The position numbers were made by a program, and so were the translations under genes. The notes beneath the pieces are model-generated. The model was not told the origin of the DNA. It did no database searches and saw only the letters and a list, made by a program, of their open reading frames with translations. Shown piece by piece: positions 55,088-64,000 of a DNA stretch of 64,000 bases. How positions within the stretch are numbered: the stretch's first letter is position 1; each line of letters begins with the position of its first letter. This DNA comes from Rhizobium brockwellii (GTDB lineage Bacteria > Pseudomonadota > Alphaproteobacteria > Rhizobiales > Rhizobiaceae): the NCBI RefSeq assembly GCF_000769405.2, contig NZ_CP053439.1, forward strand, positions 3,654,001-3,718,000, read 5' to 3'.

Positions 55088-56311
55088 ATGACCCAGAATC
55101 ACAAAAACTCCCTTCGTGGTCTTGCTCTCGCCCTCGTTGTCGCTGCCCAGGTGGCACTGGTCCCCGACAACGCGAAAGCTGATTCCCGCTTCCAGAAATG
55201 GATCGCGGATTTTTACCAAACTGCCGCTCAGAGTGGCATCAGTAAGGCAACCTATCAAAAGGCCTTTTCCGGGGTGAGCGAGCCCGATCCGACCGTGCTC
55301 GAAAAGGCCGCCTACCAGCCGGAATTCACCTCGAAGATCTGGGACTATGTCGATTCCCGCGTCAACCCCTATACGGTCAAAATCGGCCGCGAGATGGCCG
55401 CCAAGCACGCAAGGACGCTCGCTGCAATCGAGCAGCGTTTCGGCGTCGACAAGACCATTTTGCTGGCCATCTGGTCGATGGAATCGAATTACGGCGCGGT
55501 TCTCGACAAGGACGACCGGCTGCACTACGTGCCGCGCGCCCTTGCAACGCTTGCCTATGCTGATCCGAGCCGCGCCAAATTCGCCAAGAAGCAGCTGGTC
55601 GCCGCGCTGAAGATCCTGCAGAACGGCGACGTGCCGGCACGCGAGATGACCGGCTCCTGGGCCGGCGCGATGGGCCACACTCAGTTCATTCCGACAAGCT
55701 ACCTGCTTTATGCCGTCGATGCCGACGGCAACGGCCATCGCGATATCTGGAATTCTGTGCCTGACGCGCTGGCGACCTCGGCCAATCTCCTGATGAAGAA
55801 CGGCTGGGACACCGGCAAGACCTGGGGCTACGAGGTGGTCGTTCCCGCCGCAGCCGCCAAGCAGGCCGGCAAGAGCCACACGCTGGCCCAATGGGCGGCA
55901 CTCGGCCTGACACGTCCGAACGGCAAGGCTTTCCGCGAGAGCGCCACCAAGGCCGTGCTGAAGATGCCGGCCGGGCCCAGTGGCCCAGGCTTCCTGATGA
56001 CCGCCAACTTCTACACCATCAAGAACTACAATGCCTCGGATAGCTACGCGCTTGCCGTCGGCCTGCTGGCCGACCAGATCGCCGGCTACGGCGGCATGCA
56101 GCAGCGTTGGCCGCGCCCGGACGGCGCACTCGACATTACCGAGAAATTCGAGCTGCAGACCCGTTTGAAGACGCTCGGCTATTACAGTGGCGAGGTCGAC
56201 GGTAATTTCGGCTCGGGTTCGAAGGCGGCGATATCAGCCGTGCAGTCGCGCATCGGCATGCAGCCGGACGGCGAGCCCTCGCTGCCGCTTCTGAACGCAC
56301 TTCGTCGCTAG
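55088..56311 (+). CDS. MltB-type lytic murein transglycosylase with peptidoglycan-binding domain
   Basis: A 407-residue exported enzyme. A signal peptide (L-R-G-L-A-L-A-L-V-V-A-A-Q-V-A) ends near residue 33. The catalytic domain follows: W-S-M-E-S-N-Y-G with the catalytic glutamate (about residue 136), and G-S-W-A-G-A-M-G-H-T-Q-F-I-P-T-S-Y. Residues about 350-407 form a PG_binding_1 domain (L-Q-T-R-L-K-T-L-G-Y-Y). It cleaves glycan strands to give anhydro ends. A strong palindrome follows its stop. Confidence 0.95.
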   Translation: MTQNHKNSLRGLALALVVAAQVALVPDNAKADSRFQKWIADFYQTAAQSGISKATYQKAFSGVSEPDPTVLEKAAYQPEFTSKIWDYVDSRVNPYTVKIGREMAAKHARTLAAIEQRFGVDKTILLAIWSMESNYGAVLDKDDRLHYVPRALATLAYADPSRAKFAKKQLVAALKILQNGDVPAREMTGSWAGAMGHTQFIPTSYLLYAVDADGNGHRDIWNSVPDALATSANLLMKNGWDTGKTWGYEVVVPAAAAKQAGKSHTLAQWAALGLTRPNGKAFRESATKAVLKMPAGPSGPGFLMTANFYTIKNYNASDSYALAVGLLADQIAGYGGMQQRWPRPDGALDITEKFELQTRLKTLGYYSGEVDGNFGSGSKAAISAVQSRIGMQPDGEPSLPLLNALRR

Positions 56312-56357
56312 ATCAGGATGATTTTAGGCCCGATCGGCCTAAAATCTGAATCCTGAT
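56312..56357. repeat. Long hairpin after transglycosylase gene
   Basis: ATCAGGATGATTTTAGGCC (56312-56330) pairs with GGCCTAAAAT and CTGAATCCTGAT (56336-56357), with a few mismatches and a CGATC loop. It can act as a terminator and sits next to another repeat. Confidence 0.75.
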
Positions 56358-56371
56358 CTAAATCAAAGAAG

Positions 56372-56423
56372 TAGAGCATGATGTCGTCCGAAAACCGCGC
56401 ACACTTTTCGGCATCATGCTCTA
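56372..56423. repeat. Palindromic repeat, family 1-like variant
   Basis: TAGAGCATGATG (56372-56383) and CATCATGCTCTA (56412-56423) are perfect 12-bp arms. The centre GTCGTCCGAAAACCGCGCAC resembles the core of 15844-15892. Confidence 0.82.
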
Positions 56424-56607
56424 GAGTTCGCGTCGGTTCGGGAATCATGCAGGGCGCTTCAAATCATTGTCTCATGCAGGTCGCCCCGTCCTGGCGCGCA
56501 GTTTTGGCGAACCCGCATTGGAAGCGGCAGAACCGTGACCTAGATATGAGTGGGAGTGGACGCTGGCCTGCCCTGCGTGCAAGATGCCGGCAGATGCGGA
56601 ACTGCCC

Positions 56608-57822
56608 ATGACGAAGAAAATTGATCGGACCCGTAAAATCCGTTGGCTCGTGCTCGCCCTGGCGGCGGCTTCGCTATGCCTTGGCGTGTCTGCGCCGGTG
56701 CATGTCGCCGAAGCCCAGGAGCAGCGCTATCAGCGCCGGTCGATCTTCGATTTCTTCCTTGGCCGGCGCTATCTCGACGACGCCCCGCAGGCCCCTGACG
56801 TCCAGCAGCCGAGACGCCAGCAGCGCAAACGCCCGCCGGCGCAGAAAGCCATCGTCAATACCCGCACCGCGCCGCCGGTCCGCGCTCCCGTTGAGGAGGA
56901 GCCGGCCGTACAGAAACTTGGCGACGCCCGAAAGATCCTGATCGTCGGCGATTTTCTGGCCAGCGGCCTCGGCGACGGCCTCACCGCCGCCTTCGAGACC
57001 TCGCCGGGTGTCGTCGTCGAAGCCCGCGGCAACGTCTCATCGGGTCTTGTCCGCGACGATTATTATGACTGGCCGGAACAGCTGCCGAAGATGATCGACG
57101 AGCTGAAGCCGGCAATGGTCGTCGTCATGATCGGTGCCAACGACCGCCAGCAGATGGTGACCGACACCGCCAAGGAAAAATTCCGCACCGATGGCTGGTT
57201 CACCGAATACCGCCGCCGCGTGCTTTCCTTCGGCAAAGAGGTCACTGACCGCAAGATCCCGCTGCTCTGGGTCGGTCTTCCCGCCTTCGAATCCGATTCG
57301 ATGACGGCCGATGCCGTTCAGATGAACCAGCTCTACCGCAACCAGGTCGAAAGCGTCGGCGGTGAATTCGTCGATATCTGGGATGGTTTCGTCGACGAAA
57401 ACGGCAACTTCATCGTCACCGGTTCGGATGTGAACGGCCAGCAGGTGCGCCTGCGCACCTCCGATGGCATCAACCTTACCCAGGCTGGCCGGCGTAAGCT
57501 TGCCTTCTATGTGGAAAAACCGGCCCGGCGTCTGCTCGGCGCCCAGGCAAGCCCCGATCTGGTCCGCCTCGACTCCAGCAATCTGCCCGGCCTCGGCCTT
57601 CCCGCCAATCCGGTCGAACATACCGTGCCGATCAGCCTCTCCGATCCCAATCTCGACGGCGGCGGCGAGCTTCTCGGCGCCAGGCCGCCGCCTATGGCTT
57701 TGACGCGGTCGCCGCGCGACCTGCTGGTCGAGCAGGGCGAAATGACGCCAGCACCTCCCGGCCGCGTTGACGATTACCGCCTGCCTGCCGTAAAGGCGCC
57801 GGCCGAAGTCTCGGTCAAATAA
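56608..57822 (+). CDS. DUF459 SGNH-hydrolase-like protein with altered catalytic residues
   Basis: A 404-residue exported protein: signal sequence (L-V-L-A-L-A-A-A-S-L-C-L-G-V), a basic, Pro-rich segment (about 45-95), then an SGNH-like domain (about 105-315) of the DUF459 family, and a polar C-terminus. Block I reads V-G-D-F-L-A-S-G where SGNH enzymes have G-D-S; block III keeps G-A-N-D; block V reads S-D-G-I-N-L-T where D-x-x-H is usual. Both catalytic Ser and His therefore appear replaced. It may bind rather than cleave its ligand. Start ATG 56608 is preferred to one eight codons upstream. Confidence 0.85.
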   Translation: MTKKIDRTRKIRWLVLALAAASLCLGVSAPVHVAEAQEQRYQRRSIFDFFLGRRYLDDAPQAPDVQQPRRQQRKRPPAQKAIVNTRTAPPVRAPVEEEPAVQKLGDARKILIVGDFLASGLGDGLTAAFETSPGVVVEARGNVSSGLVRDDYYDWPEQLPKMIDELKPAMVVVMIGANDRQQMVTDTAKEKFRTDGWFTEYRRRVLSFGKEVTDRKIPLLWVGLPAFESDSMTADAVQMNQLYRNQVESVGGEFVDIWDGFVDENGNFIVTGSDVNGQQVRLRTSDGINLTQAGRRKLAFYVEKPARRLLGAQASPDLVRLDSSNLPGLGLPANPVEHTVPISLSDPNLDGGGELLGARPPPMALTRSPRDLLVEQGEMTPAPPGRVDDYRLPAVKAPAEVSVK

Positions 57823-57854
57823 AGGCTGCGAGGCTGCCCTCCACTTCCTCCCGT

Positions 57855-58487
57855 TTACTTCACCGTCGCCTGCGGCCAGCTCAGATAATAGTAGTTCGCG
57901 CCGATCAGGCCGAAAAAAGCATTGCTGTCGTTCGTCTGGTCGACATAGCTGCCGTTTTCCTTGACGAAGGCGCCATCGGCGCCACGCTCCAGATGCGCAT
58001 CGAGGAAGTCGCTCCAGCCGCTGACATCGATATCCTGGCCGTCCTTGCTCTCCGTGTCCGCCTCATCGGGATCGTCGACATCCCAGGCGCTGACGGACAC
58101 ACCCTGCGTCGGATCGGTGATGGTGAGCGTGCCCGCTTCCAGGGCAGCCAGCATGTCGTGAGCCTTGCCGCTCTCGCCTTCGGCCGCAGCCGCATCCTGC
58201 AGCTGCTGCTTCAGCATCGACATGAAGGAGGAACTGGTGACGTCGGCGCTGTCGTCAGTCGTGTCGGACTCATCAGACGTGTCGCTTTGGGTCGAAAGCG
58301 TGTCGAGCAGCCCGGAAAGGGCCTGGTTGGAAAGAAGCGAGGAAGAGCTCGGATCGAGCCCGTAGCTGCTCAGAATGCTGGCGGCCGACGAACTCTGCGT
58401 ATCCTGCGCGCTGTCGTCGGGGCCGCGAAGGTTTTTCAGGGCATATTGGGCCGAAACCAGCCGCGTGCTGTCAAGTGCGGAAACCAT
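57855..58487 (-). CDS. Ser/Asp-rich protein of unknown function
   Basis: A 210-residue acidic protein. The N-terminal 100 residues are very rich in Ser, Asp and Thr (S-S-S-A-A-S-I-L-S-S-Y-G-L-D-P-S-S-S-S, then D-T-S-D-E-S-D-T-T-D-D) and probably disordered; the C-terminal part has a D-V-D-D-P-D-E-A-D stretch and the end W-P-Q-A-T-V-K. There is no signal peptide or known domain. Acidic, glycine-poor composition could fit a secreted or surface protein, but nothing proves it. It converges on the DUF459 gene. I do not recognise a family. Confidence 0.65.
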   Translation of the reverse strand: MVSALDSTRLVSAQYALKNLRGPDDSAQDTQSSSAASILSSYGLDPSSSSLLSNQALSGLLDTLSTQSDTSDESDTTDDSADVTSSSFMSMLKQQLQDAAAAEGESGKAHDMLAALEAGTLTITDPTQGVSVSAWDVDDPDEADTESKDGQDIDVSGWSDFLDAHLERGADGAFVKENGSYVDQTNDSNAFFGLIGANYYYLSWPQATVK

Positions 58488-58692
58488 TTGAAATGTCCTT
58501 GTCGATCATTCGCGGCCTCACGCCGCGGCCGATGGTGAAATGCGTTACGGCCAAAACGGCGGGGCACCTCCGCTTCGGTAGCCGCTGGCTGCTTCTCAGC
58601 CCGCGTCCGGCGAAATCTCGCTTCCCGGCATTGCCTGAGGCTTGCGGCGCACGGCCTCCGCGTCAAGCGGTCGCACTACAGTGCGGCGTACA

Positions 58693-58722
58693 TGAAAAAA
58701 ACTCCGCCGGAGCGGCGGAGTT
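58693..58722 (-). terminator. Rho-independent terminator of gltD
   Basis: AACTCCGCCG (58700-58709), GAG loop, CGGCGGAGTT (58713-58722). On the minus strand the stem is followed by TTTTTTT and lies about 30 nt after the gltD stop. Confidence 0.88.
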
Positions 58723-58752
58723 CGTGTCTTCGGGAGGGTGTGCGGCCGACGG

Positions 58753-60207
58753 TCAGTTCGGCAGGACGGTCGAGCCCATCAATTCCTCGTCGATGGCGCG
58801 CGCTGCCTGCCGGCCTTCACGGATCGCCCAGACCACCAGCGATTGGCCACGGCGTACATCGCCTGCCGTCCAAAACTTGTCGACCGAAGTCTTGTAGTCG
58901 CGATCGTTGGCGACGACGTTGGTCGAGCCGCGCTTGTCGGTGTTGAGCGTCAGCTTGCCGTCGAGCTCCTTCAGTACGCTTCCGGTAAACGGGCCGCGGA
59001 AACCGATGGCGATGAAGGCGAGATCGGCCCGGATGACGAATTCCGTGCCTGGAACCGGCCGCCGGCGCTCGTCGACCTCGCAGCACTTGACGCCGGTCAG
59101 CACACCGTCTTCGCCGACGAATTCAAGAGTGGCCACCTGGAATTCACGCACGGCGCCCTCGGCCTGCGAGGAAGAGGTGCGCATCTTCGTCGCCCAGAAG
59201 GGCCAGACGGCAAGCTTGTCTTCCTTCTCCGGCGGCTGCGGCCGGATGTCGAGCTGGGTGACCCTGACGGCGCCTTGGCGGAACGCCGTGCCAACACAGT
59301 CCGAAGCCGTATCGCCACCGCCGACCACGACGATATGTTTGGCGCCGGCAAGGATCGGATCCGACGGCCAGCCGACGCTGTCGATGTTTTCACGCCCGAC
59401 GCGGCGGTTTTGCTGCACCAGATAGGGCATCGCATCATGCACGCCCGCAAGTTCGGTGCCCGGAATGCCCGCCTCGCGCGGCGTCTCGGAGCCGCCGCAG
59501 TAAAGCACGGCGTCGTGATCGATGAGCAATTGCTCGACCTTGACGTCGACGCCGACATTGACGCCGCAATGGAAGGTGACGCCCTCGCCCTTCATCTGCT
59601 CGACGCGGCGGTCGATGAAGTTCTTCTCCATCTTGAAATCGGGAATGCCGTAACGCAGCAGTCCGCCCGGCTTGGTCTCGCGCTCATAGAGATGCACCTC
59701 GTGACCGGCGCGGCCGAGCTGCTGGGCGGCCGCCATGCCGGCGGGGCCGGAGCCGATGACGGCGACCTTCTTGCCGGTATGGACCGTGGCCGGCTGCGGA
59801 CGGATGAAGCCGAGCTCATAGGCCTTGTCGGCGATCGCCTGCTCGACCGTCTTGATGGCGACCGGCGCATCCTCGAGGTTCAACGTGCAGGCTTCCTCGC
59901 AGGGCGCCGGGCAGACGCGACCGGTGAACTCAGGGAAGTTGTTGGTCGAATGCAGGTTCTGGATCGCCGCTTCCCAGTTGTTGTTGTAGACGAGGTCGTT
60001 CCAATCGGGAATCTGGTTGTGAACAGGGCAGCCGGTCGGGCCGTGGCAATAGGGGATGCCACAGTCCATGCAGCGTGCGGCCTGTTTCTGCACTTCCGGG
60101 TCCGACATCGGGATCGTGAACTCGCGGAAATGACGGATACGATCCGACGCCGGCTGGTACTTCGCCACCTGCCGGTCGATTTCCAGAAACCCTGTTACCT
60201 TACCCAT
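58753..60207 (-). CDS. gltD: Glutamate synthase small subunit
   Basis: The small subunit of NADPH-glutamate synthase passes electrons from NADPH through FAD and iron-sulfur clusters to the large subunit. The 484-residue protein has the N-terminal cysteine clusters C-M-D-C-G-I-P-Y-C and C-P-A-P-C-E-E-A-C, FAD motif V-I-G-S-G-P-A-G-M-A-A-A, and NADPH motif V-V-V-G-G-G-D-T-A-S-D-C. The ATG at 60207 starts M-G-K-V-T-G-F and is the usual N-terminus. It follows gltB after 226 nt on the same strand. Confidence 0.98.
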   Translation of the reverse strand: MGKVTGFLEIDRQVAKYQPASDRIRHFREFTIPMSDPEVQKQAARCMDCGIPYCHGPTGCPVHNQIPDWNDLVYNNNWEAAIQNLHSTNNFPEFTGRVCPAPCEEACTLNLEDAPVAIKTVEQAIADKAYELGFIRPQPATVHTGKKVAVIGSGPAGMAAAQQLGRAGHEVHLYERETKPGGLLRYGIPDFKMEKNFIDRRVEQMKGEGVTFHCGVNVGVDVKVEQLLIDHDAVLYCGGSETPREAGIPGTELAGVHDAMPYLVQQNRRVGRENIDSVGWPSDPILAGAKHIVVVGGGDTASDCVGTAFRQGAVRVTQLDIRPQPPEKEDKLAVWPFWATKMRTSSSQAEGAVREFQVATLEFVGEDGVLTGVKCCEVDERRRPVPGTEFVIRADLAFIAIGFRGPFTGSVLKELDGKLTLNTDKRGSTNVVANDRDYKTSVDKFWTAGDVRRGQSLVVWAIREGRQAARAIDEELMGSTVLPN

Positions 60208-60392
60208 ATTTTCGTCCCTTACCCTCATGACCGCCTCACCGCAGCCAATCTGTCTATCGTCAGTCCCGGTACCCGGGGCAAGTTGCTTGTCTTGACCGTC
60301 ATTGGACCATATCCCCTGCAAGACATCCGTGCGATCTGAACAGCTTTCGCCGTCGGCGTGATCGTCACGGGTCATCGAGATATTTTCGTCAC

Positions 60393-60419
60393 CCGTCACC
60401 TGCAGTCGTCAGGTGACGG
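60393..60419. other. Hairpin in the gltB-gltD gap
   Basis: CCGTCACCTG (60393-60402), a 7-nt loop and CAGGTGACGG (60410-60419) form a perfect 10-bp stem without a T-run, 14 nt after the gltB stop. It may modulate expression of gltD or stabilise the gltB end. Confidence 0.6.
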
Positions 60420-60433
60420 ATGTCCGGTGCAAT

Positions 60434-63400
60434 TTATTCCGCGGCGATGCCCATCCGACTGCGCTCCATTTCCTCGAGCGCCCGACGGTATTCGACCGGC
60501 ATGACCTTGCGGAATTTCGGACGATAGTCGGCCCAGTTGTCGAGAATCTCAGTGGCGCGGGCCGAGCCCGTATAATGCAGATGGTTGGAGATCAGCTGGT
60601 AGAGGCGCTCCTCGTCATGGCGCGTCATGTCGCCAGAGACGTCGACGCGTCCCTTGTGCATGAGGTCACCGCCGTGATGATGCAGCTTCTCCAGCATGTC
60701 GTCCTCCTCGGGCACCGGCTCGAGCTCGACCATTGCCATGTTGCAGCGGCTGGCGAAATCACCGGTTTCATCGAGTACATAGGCAACACCGCCGGACATG
60801 CCGGCCGCGAAGTTGCGCCCCGTGGCGCCGAGCACGACGACGACGCCGCCGGTCATGTATTCGCAGCCATGGTCGCCGACACCCTCGACGATGGCGATCG
60901 CGCCCGAATTGCGCACGGCGAAACGTTCGCCCGCCACACCGCGGAAATAGCACTCGCCCTCGGTCGCACCATAAAGCACGGTGTTACCGACGATGATGGA
61001 GTCCTCGGCCACGATCCTCGAATTCTCCGGCGGCCGGATGATGATCTTGCCGCCTGAAAGGCCCTTGCCGACATAGTCGTTGCCGTCGCCGATCAGGTTG
61101 AAGGTGACGCCGCGCGCCAGGAAGGCGCCGAAGCTCTGACCTGCCGTGCCGCGAAGTGTCACGTTGATCGTGTCTTCCTTCAGACCGCGATGGCGATAAC
61201 GCTTGGCGACCTCGCCGGAAAGCATCGCGCCCACCGAACGGTCGACGTTCTTGATGCCGACCTCGAAGGCGACGGGTGTCTTGGCCGTCAGTGCCGGCTG
61301 CGCCTGTTCGATCAGCACGCGGTCGAGAATGTCGTCGATCGGGTGCTTCTGCCGGCTCGTCCAGAAGGTCTCTTCCTTGGGAGCGTCAACCTTGTGGAAG
61401 ATACGGCTGAAATCAAGGCCCTTCGCCTTCCAGTGCGACAGCATCTCGTCCTTCTCCAGCAGCTCCGAGGCGCCGATGATCTCGTCAAGCCGGGTGAACC
61501 CGAGTGAGGCGAGGATTTCGCGCACTTCGTTGGCGACGAAGAAGAAATAGTTGATGACGTGCTCCGGCGCGCCCTTGAAGCGCTTGCGCAGCACCGGATC
61601 CTGGGTCGCCACACCAACAGGACAGGTGTTGAGATGGCACTTGCGCATCATGATGCAGCCGGCGGCAATCAGCGGCGCGGTGGCAAAGCCGAACTCGTCG
61701 GCTCCAAGCAGCGCCCCGATAATGACGTCGCGGCCGGTCTTCAGCCCGCCGTCCACCTGCAGGGCAACGCGCGAGCGCAGCCCGTTCAGCACCAGCGTCT
61801 GCTGGGTCTCGGCAAGGCCGATTTCCCAAGGGCTGCCGGCATGTTTGAGCGACGTCAGCGGCGACGCACCCGTGCCGCCGTCGAAGCCGGCGACCGTGAT
61901 GTGGTCGGCGCGTGCCTTGGCGACACCGGCGGCAACCGTGCCGACGCCGACTTCAGAGACGAGCTTGACCGAAACGTCGGCGGTCGGGTTGACGTTCTTC
62001 AGATCGTAGATCAGCTGCGCCAGATCTTCGATGGAATAGATGTCGTGATGCGGCGGCGGCGAAATCAGGCCAACACCCGGCGTCGAATGGCGGGTCTTGG
62101 CAACGGTCGCGTCAACCTTGTGACCCGGCAGCTGACCGCCTTCGCCAGGCTTGGCGCCTTGCGCCACCTTGATCTGCAGCACGTCGGCATTGACGAGATA
62201 TTCGGTGGTCACCCCGAAGCGGCCTGACGCGATCTGCTTGATCGCCGAACGTTCCGGGTTCATCGAACCATCGGCCAGCGGCATGTAGCGGTCGGATTCC
62301 TCGCCGCCCTCGCCGGTGTTCGACTTGCCACCGATCCGGTTCATGGCGATCGCCAGCGTCGTATGCGCCTCCCTTGAGATCGAGCCGAACGACATCGCCC
62401 CCGTCGAGAAACGCCTGACGATATCAGCCGCCGGCTCGACCTCGTCGATCGATATCGGCTTGCGGCCGAGCGCCTCGGCGCTCTTCATCTTGAAGAGCCC
62501 GCGGATCGTGTTCATGCGCAGCGCCGAGTTGTTCACCATCTCGGCGAATTCCTGGTAACGGTCCTCGGCATTGCCGCGCACGGCATGCTGAAGGGCGGCG
62601 ACCGCATCCGGCGTCCAGGCATGGCTTTCGCCGCGCATGCGATAGGCATACTCGCCGCCGATATCGAGCGTCGTCGCAAGGATCGGGTCGGCGCCGAAGG
62701 CCGCGGTGTGGCGGGCGACGGTCTCAGCGGCGATTGCCTCGAGGCCAACGCCTTCGATCATGGTCGCGGTTCCGAAGAAATACTTGTCGATGAACTCCGA
62801 CTGCAGGCCGATCGCATCGAAAATCTGCGCGCCGCAATAAGACTGATAGGTCGAGATACCCATCTTCGACATGACCTTGAGGATGCCTTTGCCGACCGCC
62901 TTGATGTAGCGGTAGACGATTTCGGTGGCATCCACTTCCTTCGGGAATTCGCCCTTGGCATGCATGTCGAGCAGCGTGTCGAAGGCGAGATACGGGTTGA
63001 TCGCCTCGGCGCCGTAGCCGGCGAGCAGGCAAAAATGGTGCACTTCGCGCGGTTCGCCGGTCTCGACGACGAGGCCGACCGAGGTGCGAAGCCCCTTGCG
63101 GATCAGGTGATGGTGCACGGCAGCCGTTGCCAGCAGTGCCGGAATCGCGATCCGGTCCGGCCCGATCTGGCGGTCGGAGAGCACGATAATGTTATAGCCG
63201 CCCTTGACCGCCGCTTCCGCGCGCTCGCAGAGCCGGTCGAGCATCTCGGGCATGCCTTCGGCGCCACGTTCGATATCATAGGTGAAATCGAGCGTCTTGG
63301 TGTCAAAACGGTCTTCGGTATGACCGATCGAGCGGATCTTTTCGAGATCGCCATTGGTCAGGATCGGCTGGCGCACTTCGAGCCGCTTGGCGTTGGCCGC

Positions 63401-64000
63401 GCCCTCATGGTCGAGAATGTTCGGCCGCGGCCCGATGAAGGAAACCAGGCTCATCACCAGTTCCTCGCGGATCGGGTCGATCGGCGGATTGGTGACCTGC
63501 GCGAAGTTCTGCTTGAAATAGGTGTAGAGCAGCTTCGACTTTTCCGACATGGCCGAGATCGGCGTATCCGTGCCCATCGAACCGATCGCCTCCTGGCCCG
63601 TTGTCGCCATAGGCGACATCAGGATGCGGGTATCCTCGAGCGTGTAGCCGAAGGCCTGCTGGCGGTCGAGCAGCGACACGTCGCGGCGCAGCGCCCGCGG
63701 TTCCACCGGCTTCAGGTCTTCGAGGATGAGCTGCGTGCGGTTGAGCCAGCTGCGATAGGGATGGGCCGTCGCCAGTTGCGACTTCACCTCGTCGTCTGAG
63801 ATGATCCGGCCTTCTTCCATGTCGATCAGCAGCATCTTGCCCGGCTGCAAGCGCCACTTCTGGATGATGATCTCTTCCGGAACCGGCAGCACGCCGGCTT
63901 CGGACGCCATGATGACGCGATCATCATTGGTGACGAGGTAGCGCGCCGGCCGCAGGCCGTTGCGGTCGAGCGTCGCGCCGATCTGCTTGCCGTCGGTGAA
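60434..64000 (-). CDS. gltB: Glutamate synthase large subunit (3' part; cut by window edge)
   Basis: The large subunit forms glutamate from glutamine and 2-oxoglutarate, with gltD. The window holds the last 1,188 codons; the N-terminal glutaminase domain is mostly off the right edge. Present are the central domain, the FMN-binding synthase domain ([13 protein letters not shown] and [10 protein letters not shown]), the 3Fe-4S cysteines in [12 protein letters not shown], and the C-terminal G-x-G-x-G helix domain ([17 protein letters not shown]). The frame stays open to the window edge without a stop. It is the first gene of the gltB-gltD pair. Confidence 0.98.
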   Translation of the reverse strand, partial: FTDGKQIGATLDRNGLRPARYLVTNDDRVIMASEAGVLPVPEEIIIQKWRLQPGKMLLIDMEEGRIISDDEVKSQLATAHPYRSWLNRTQLILEDLKPVEPRALRRDVSLLDRQQAFGYTLEDTRILMSPMATTGQEAIGSMGTDTPISAMSEKSKLLYTYFKQNFAQVTNPPIDPIREELVMSLVSFIGPRPNILDHEGAANAKRLEVRQPILTNGDLEKIRSIGHTEDRFDTKTLDFTYDIERGAEGMPEMLDRLCERAEAAVKGGYNIIVLSDRQIGPDRIAIPALLATAAVHHHLIRKGLRTSVGLVVETGEPREVHHFCLLAGYGAEAINPYLAFDTLLDMHAKGEFPKEVDATEIVYRYIKAVGKGILKVMSKMGISTYQSYCGAQIFDAIGLQSEFIDKYFFGTATMIEGVGLEAIAAETVARHTAAFGADPILATTLDIGGEYAYRMRGESHAWTPDAVAALQHAVRGNAEDRYQEFAEMVNNSALRMNTIRGLFKMKSAEALGRKPISIDEVEPAADIVRRFSTGAMSFGSISREAHTTLAIAMNRIGGKSNTGEGGEESDRYMPLADGSMNPERSAIKQIASGRFGVTTEYLVNADVLQIKVAQGAKPGEGGQLPGHKVDATVAKTRHSTPGVGLISPPPHHDIYSIEDLAQLIYDLKNVNPTADVSVKLVSEVGVGTVAAGVAKARADHITVAGFDGGTGASPLTSLKHAGSPWEIGLAETQQTLVLNGLRSRVALQVDGGLKTGRDVIIGALLGADEFGFATAPLIAAGCIMMRKCHLNTCPVGVATQDPVLRKRFKGAPEHVINYFFFVANEVREILASLGFTRLDEIIGASELLEKDEMLSHWKAKGLDFSRIFHKVDAPKEETFWTSRQKHPIDDILDRVLIEQAQPALTAKTPVAFEVGIKNVDRSVGAMLSGEVAKRYRHRGLKEDTINVTLRGTAGQSFGAFLARGVTFNLIGDGNDYVGKGLSGGKIIIRPPENSRIVAEDSIIVGNTVLYGATEGECYFRGVAGERFAVRNSGAIAIVEGVGDHGCEYMTGGVVVVLGATGRNFAAGMSGGVAYVLDETGDFASRCNMAMVELEPVPEEDDMLEKLHHHGGDLMHKGRVDVSGDMTRHDEERLYQLISNHLHYTGSARATEILDNWADYRPKFRKVMPVEYRRALEEMERSRMGIAAE

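Overview
The window looks like core chromosome of a fast-growing Rhizobium, close to R. etli or R. leguminosarum. This rests on high GC, alphaproteobacterial forms of PurE/PurK, a 41-residue cysteine-free L36, GapR, homospermidine synthase, an Omp10-like lipoprotein, and several intergenic palindromic repeats typical of rhizobial genomes. I did not run a species-level comparison. No rRNA, tRNA, CRISPR array, prophage or insertion sequence was seen. Both edges cut genes: cheB on the left and gltB on the right.

Positions 1-11115 hold a chemotaxis operon on the minus strand. In transcription order it reads STAS-domain protein, cheY, cheA, cheW, three tandem methyl-accepting receptors (mcp), a second cheW, cheR and cheB. 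Many junctions are 4-nt ATGA overlaps. Divergent from it, across a 342-nt AT-rich gap, is a 580-residue soluble protein (11458-13200). It carries a degenerate receptor hairpin tip and a CheZ-like D-x-x-x-Q motif. This is the most interesting lead: a receptor-like or phosphatase-like accessory to a che array that has no cheZ, cheC or cheD in view. The three receptors share a conserved C-terminal tail, and two share an exact 288-nt tract that suggests recent gene conversion.

13216-22638 is mixed housekeeping: a Sel1-repeat protein and ThiE-like protein, a TSUP exporter, an ArsR regulator, two divergent YdcH-family proteins, purE-purK, rpmJ behind a structured leader, a TPR protein, an alpha/beta hydrolase, an atypical SDR and an XRE/MmyB regulator. 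22773-31778 is metabolic and accessory: gamma-glutamyltransferase, a PLP dehydratase, an SDR with a GlxA-type regulator, a PhyH-type dioxygenase, a LysR regulator divergent from a tautomerase-cupin-DUF4865 operon, and a LysE exporter.

31919-45303 holds pyk with DUF1036, an N-formylglutamate amidohydrolase homologue, DUF1244, gapR, a DUF882 peptidase-like protein, a sigma54 response regulator, oligoendopeptidase F, the folate pair pabB-pabC, a YciI-like protein and hss. 45476-58487 is rich in envelope functions: lipoprotein, 5'-nucleotidase fused to LysM, hemH, SPFH/NfeD pair, KdsD-type isomerase, beta-barrel protein, galU, lytic transglycosylase and a DUF459 SGNH-like protein. The right end carries gltD and the 3' part of gltB, both on the minus strand.

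Two families of short palindromic repeats are scattered between genes, and one copy supplies the last codons and stop of the alpha/beta hydrolase.
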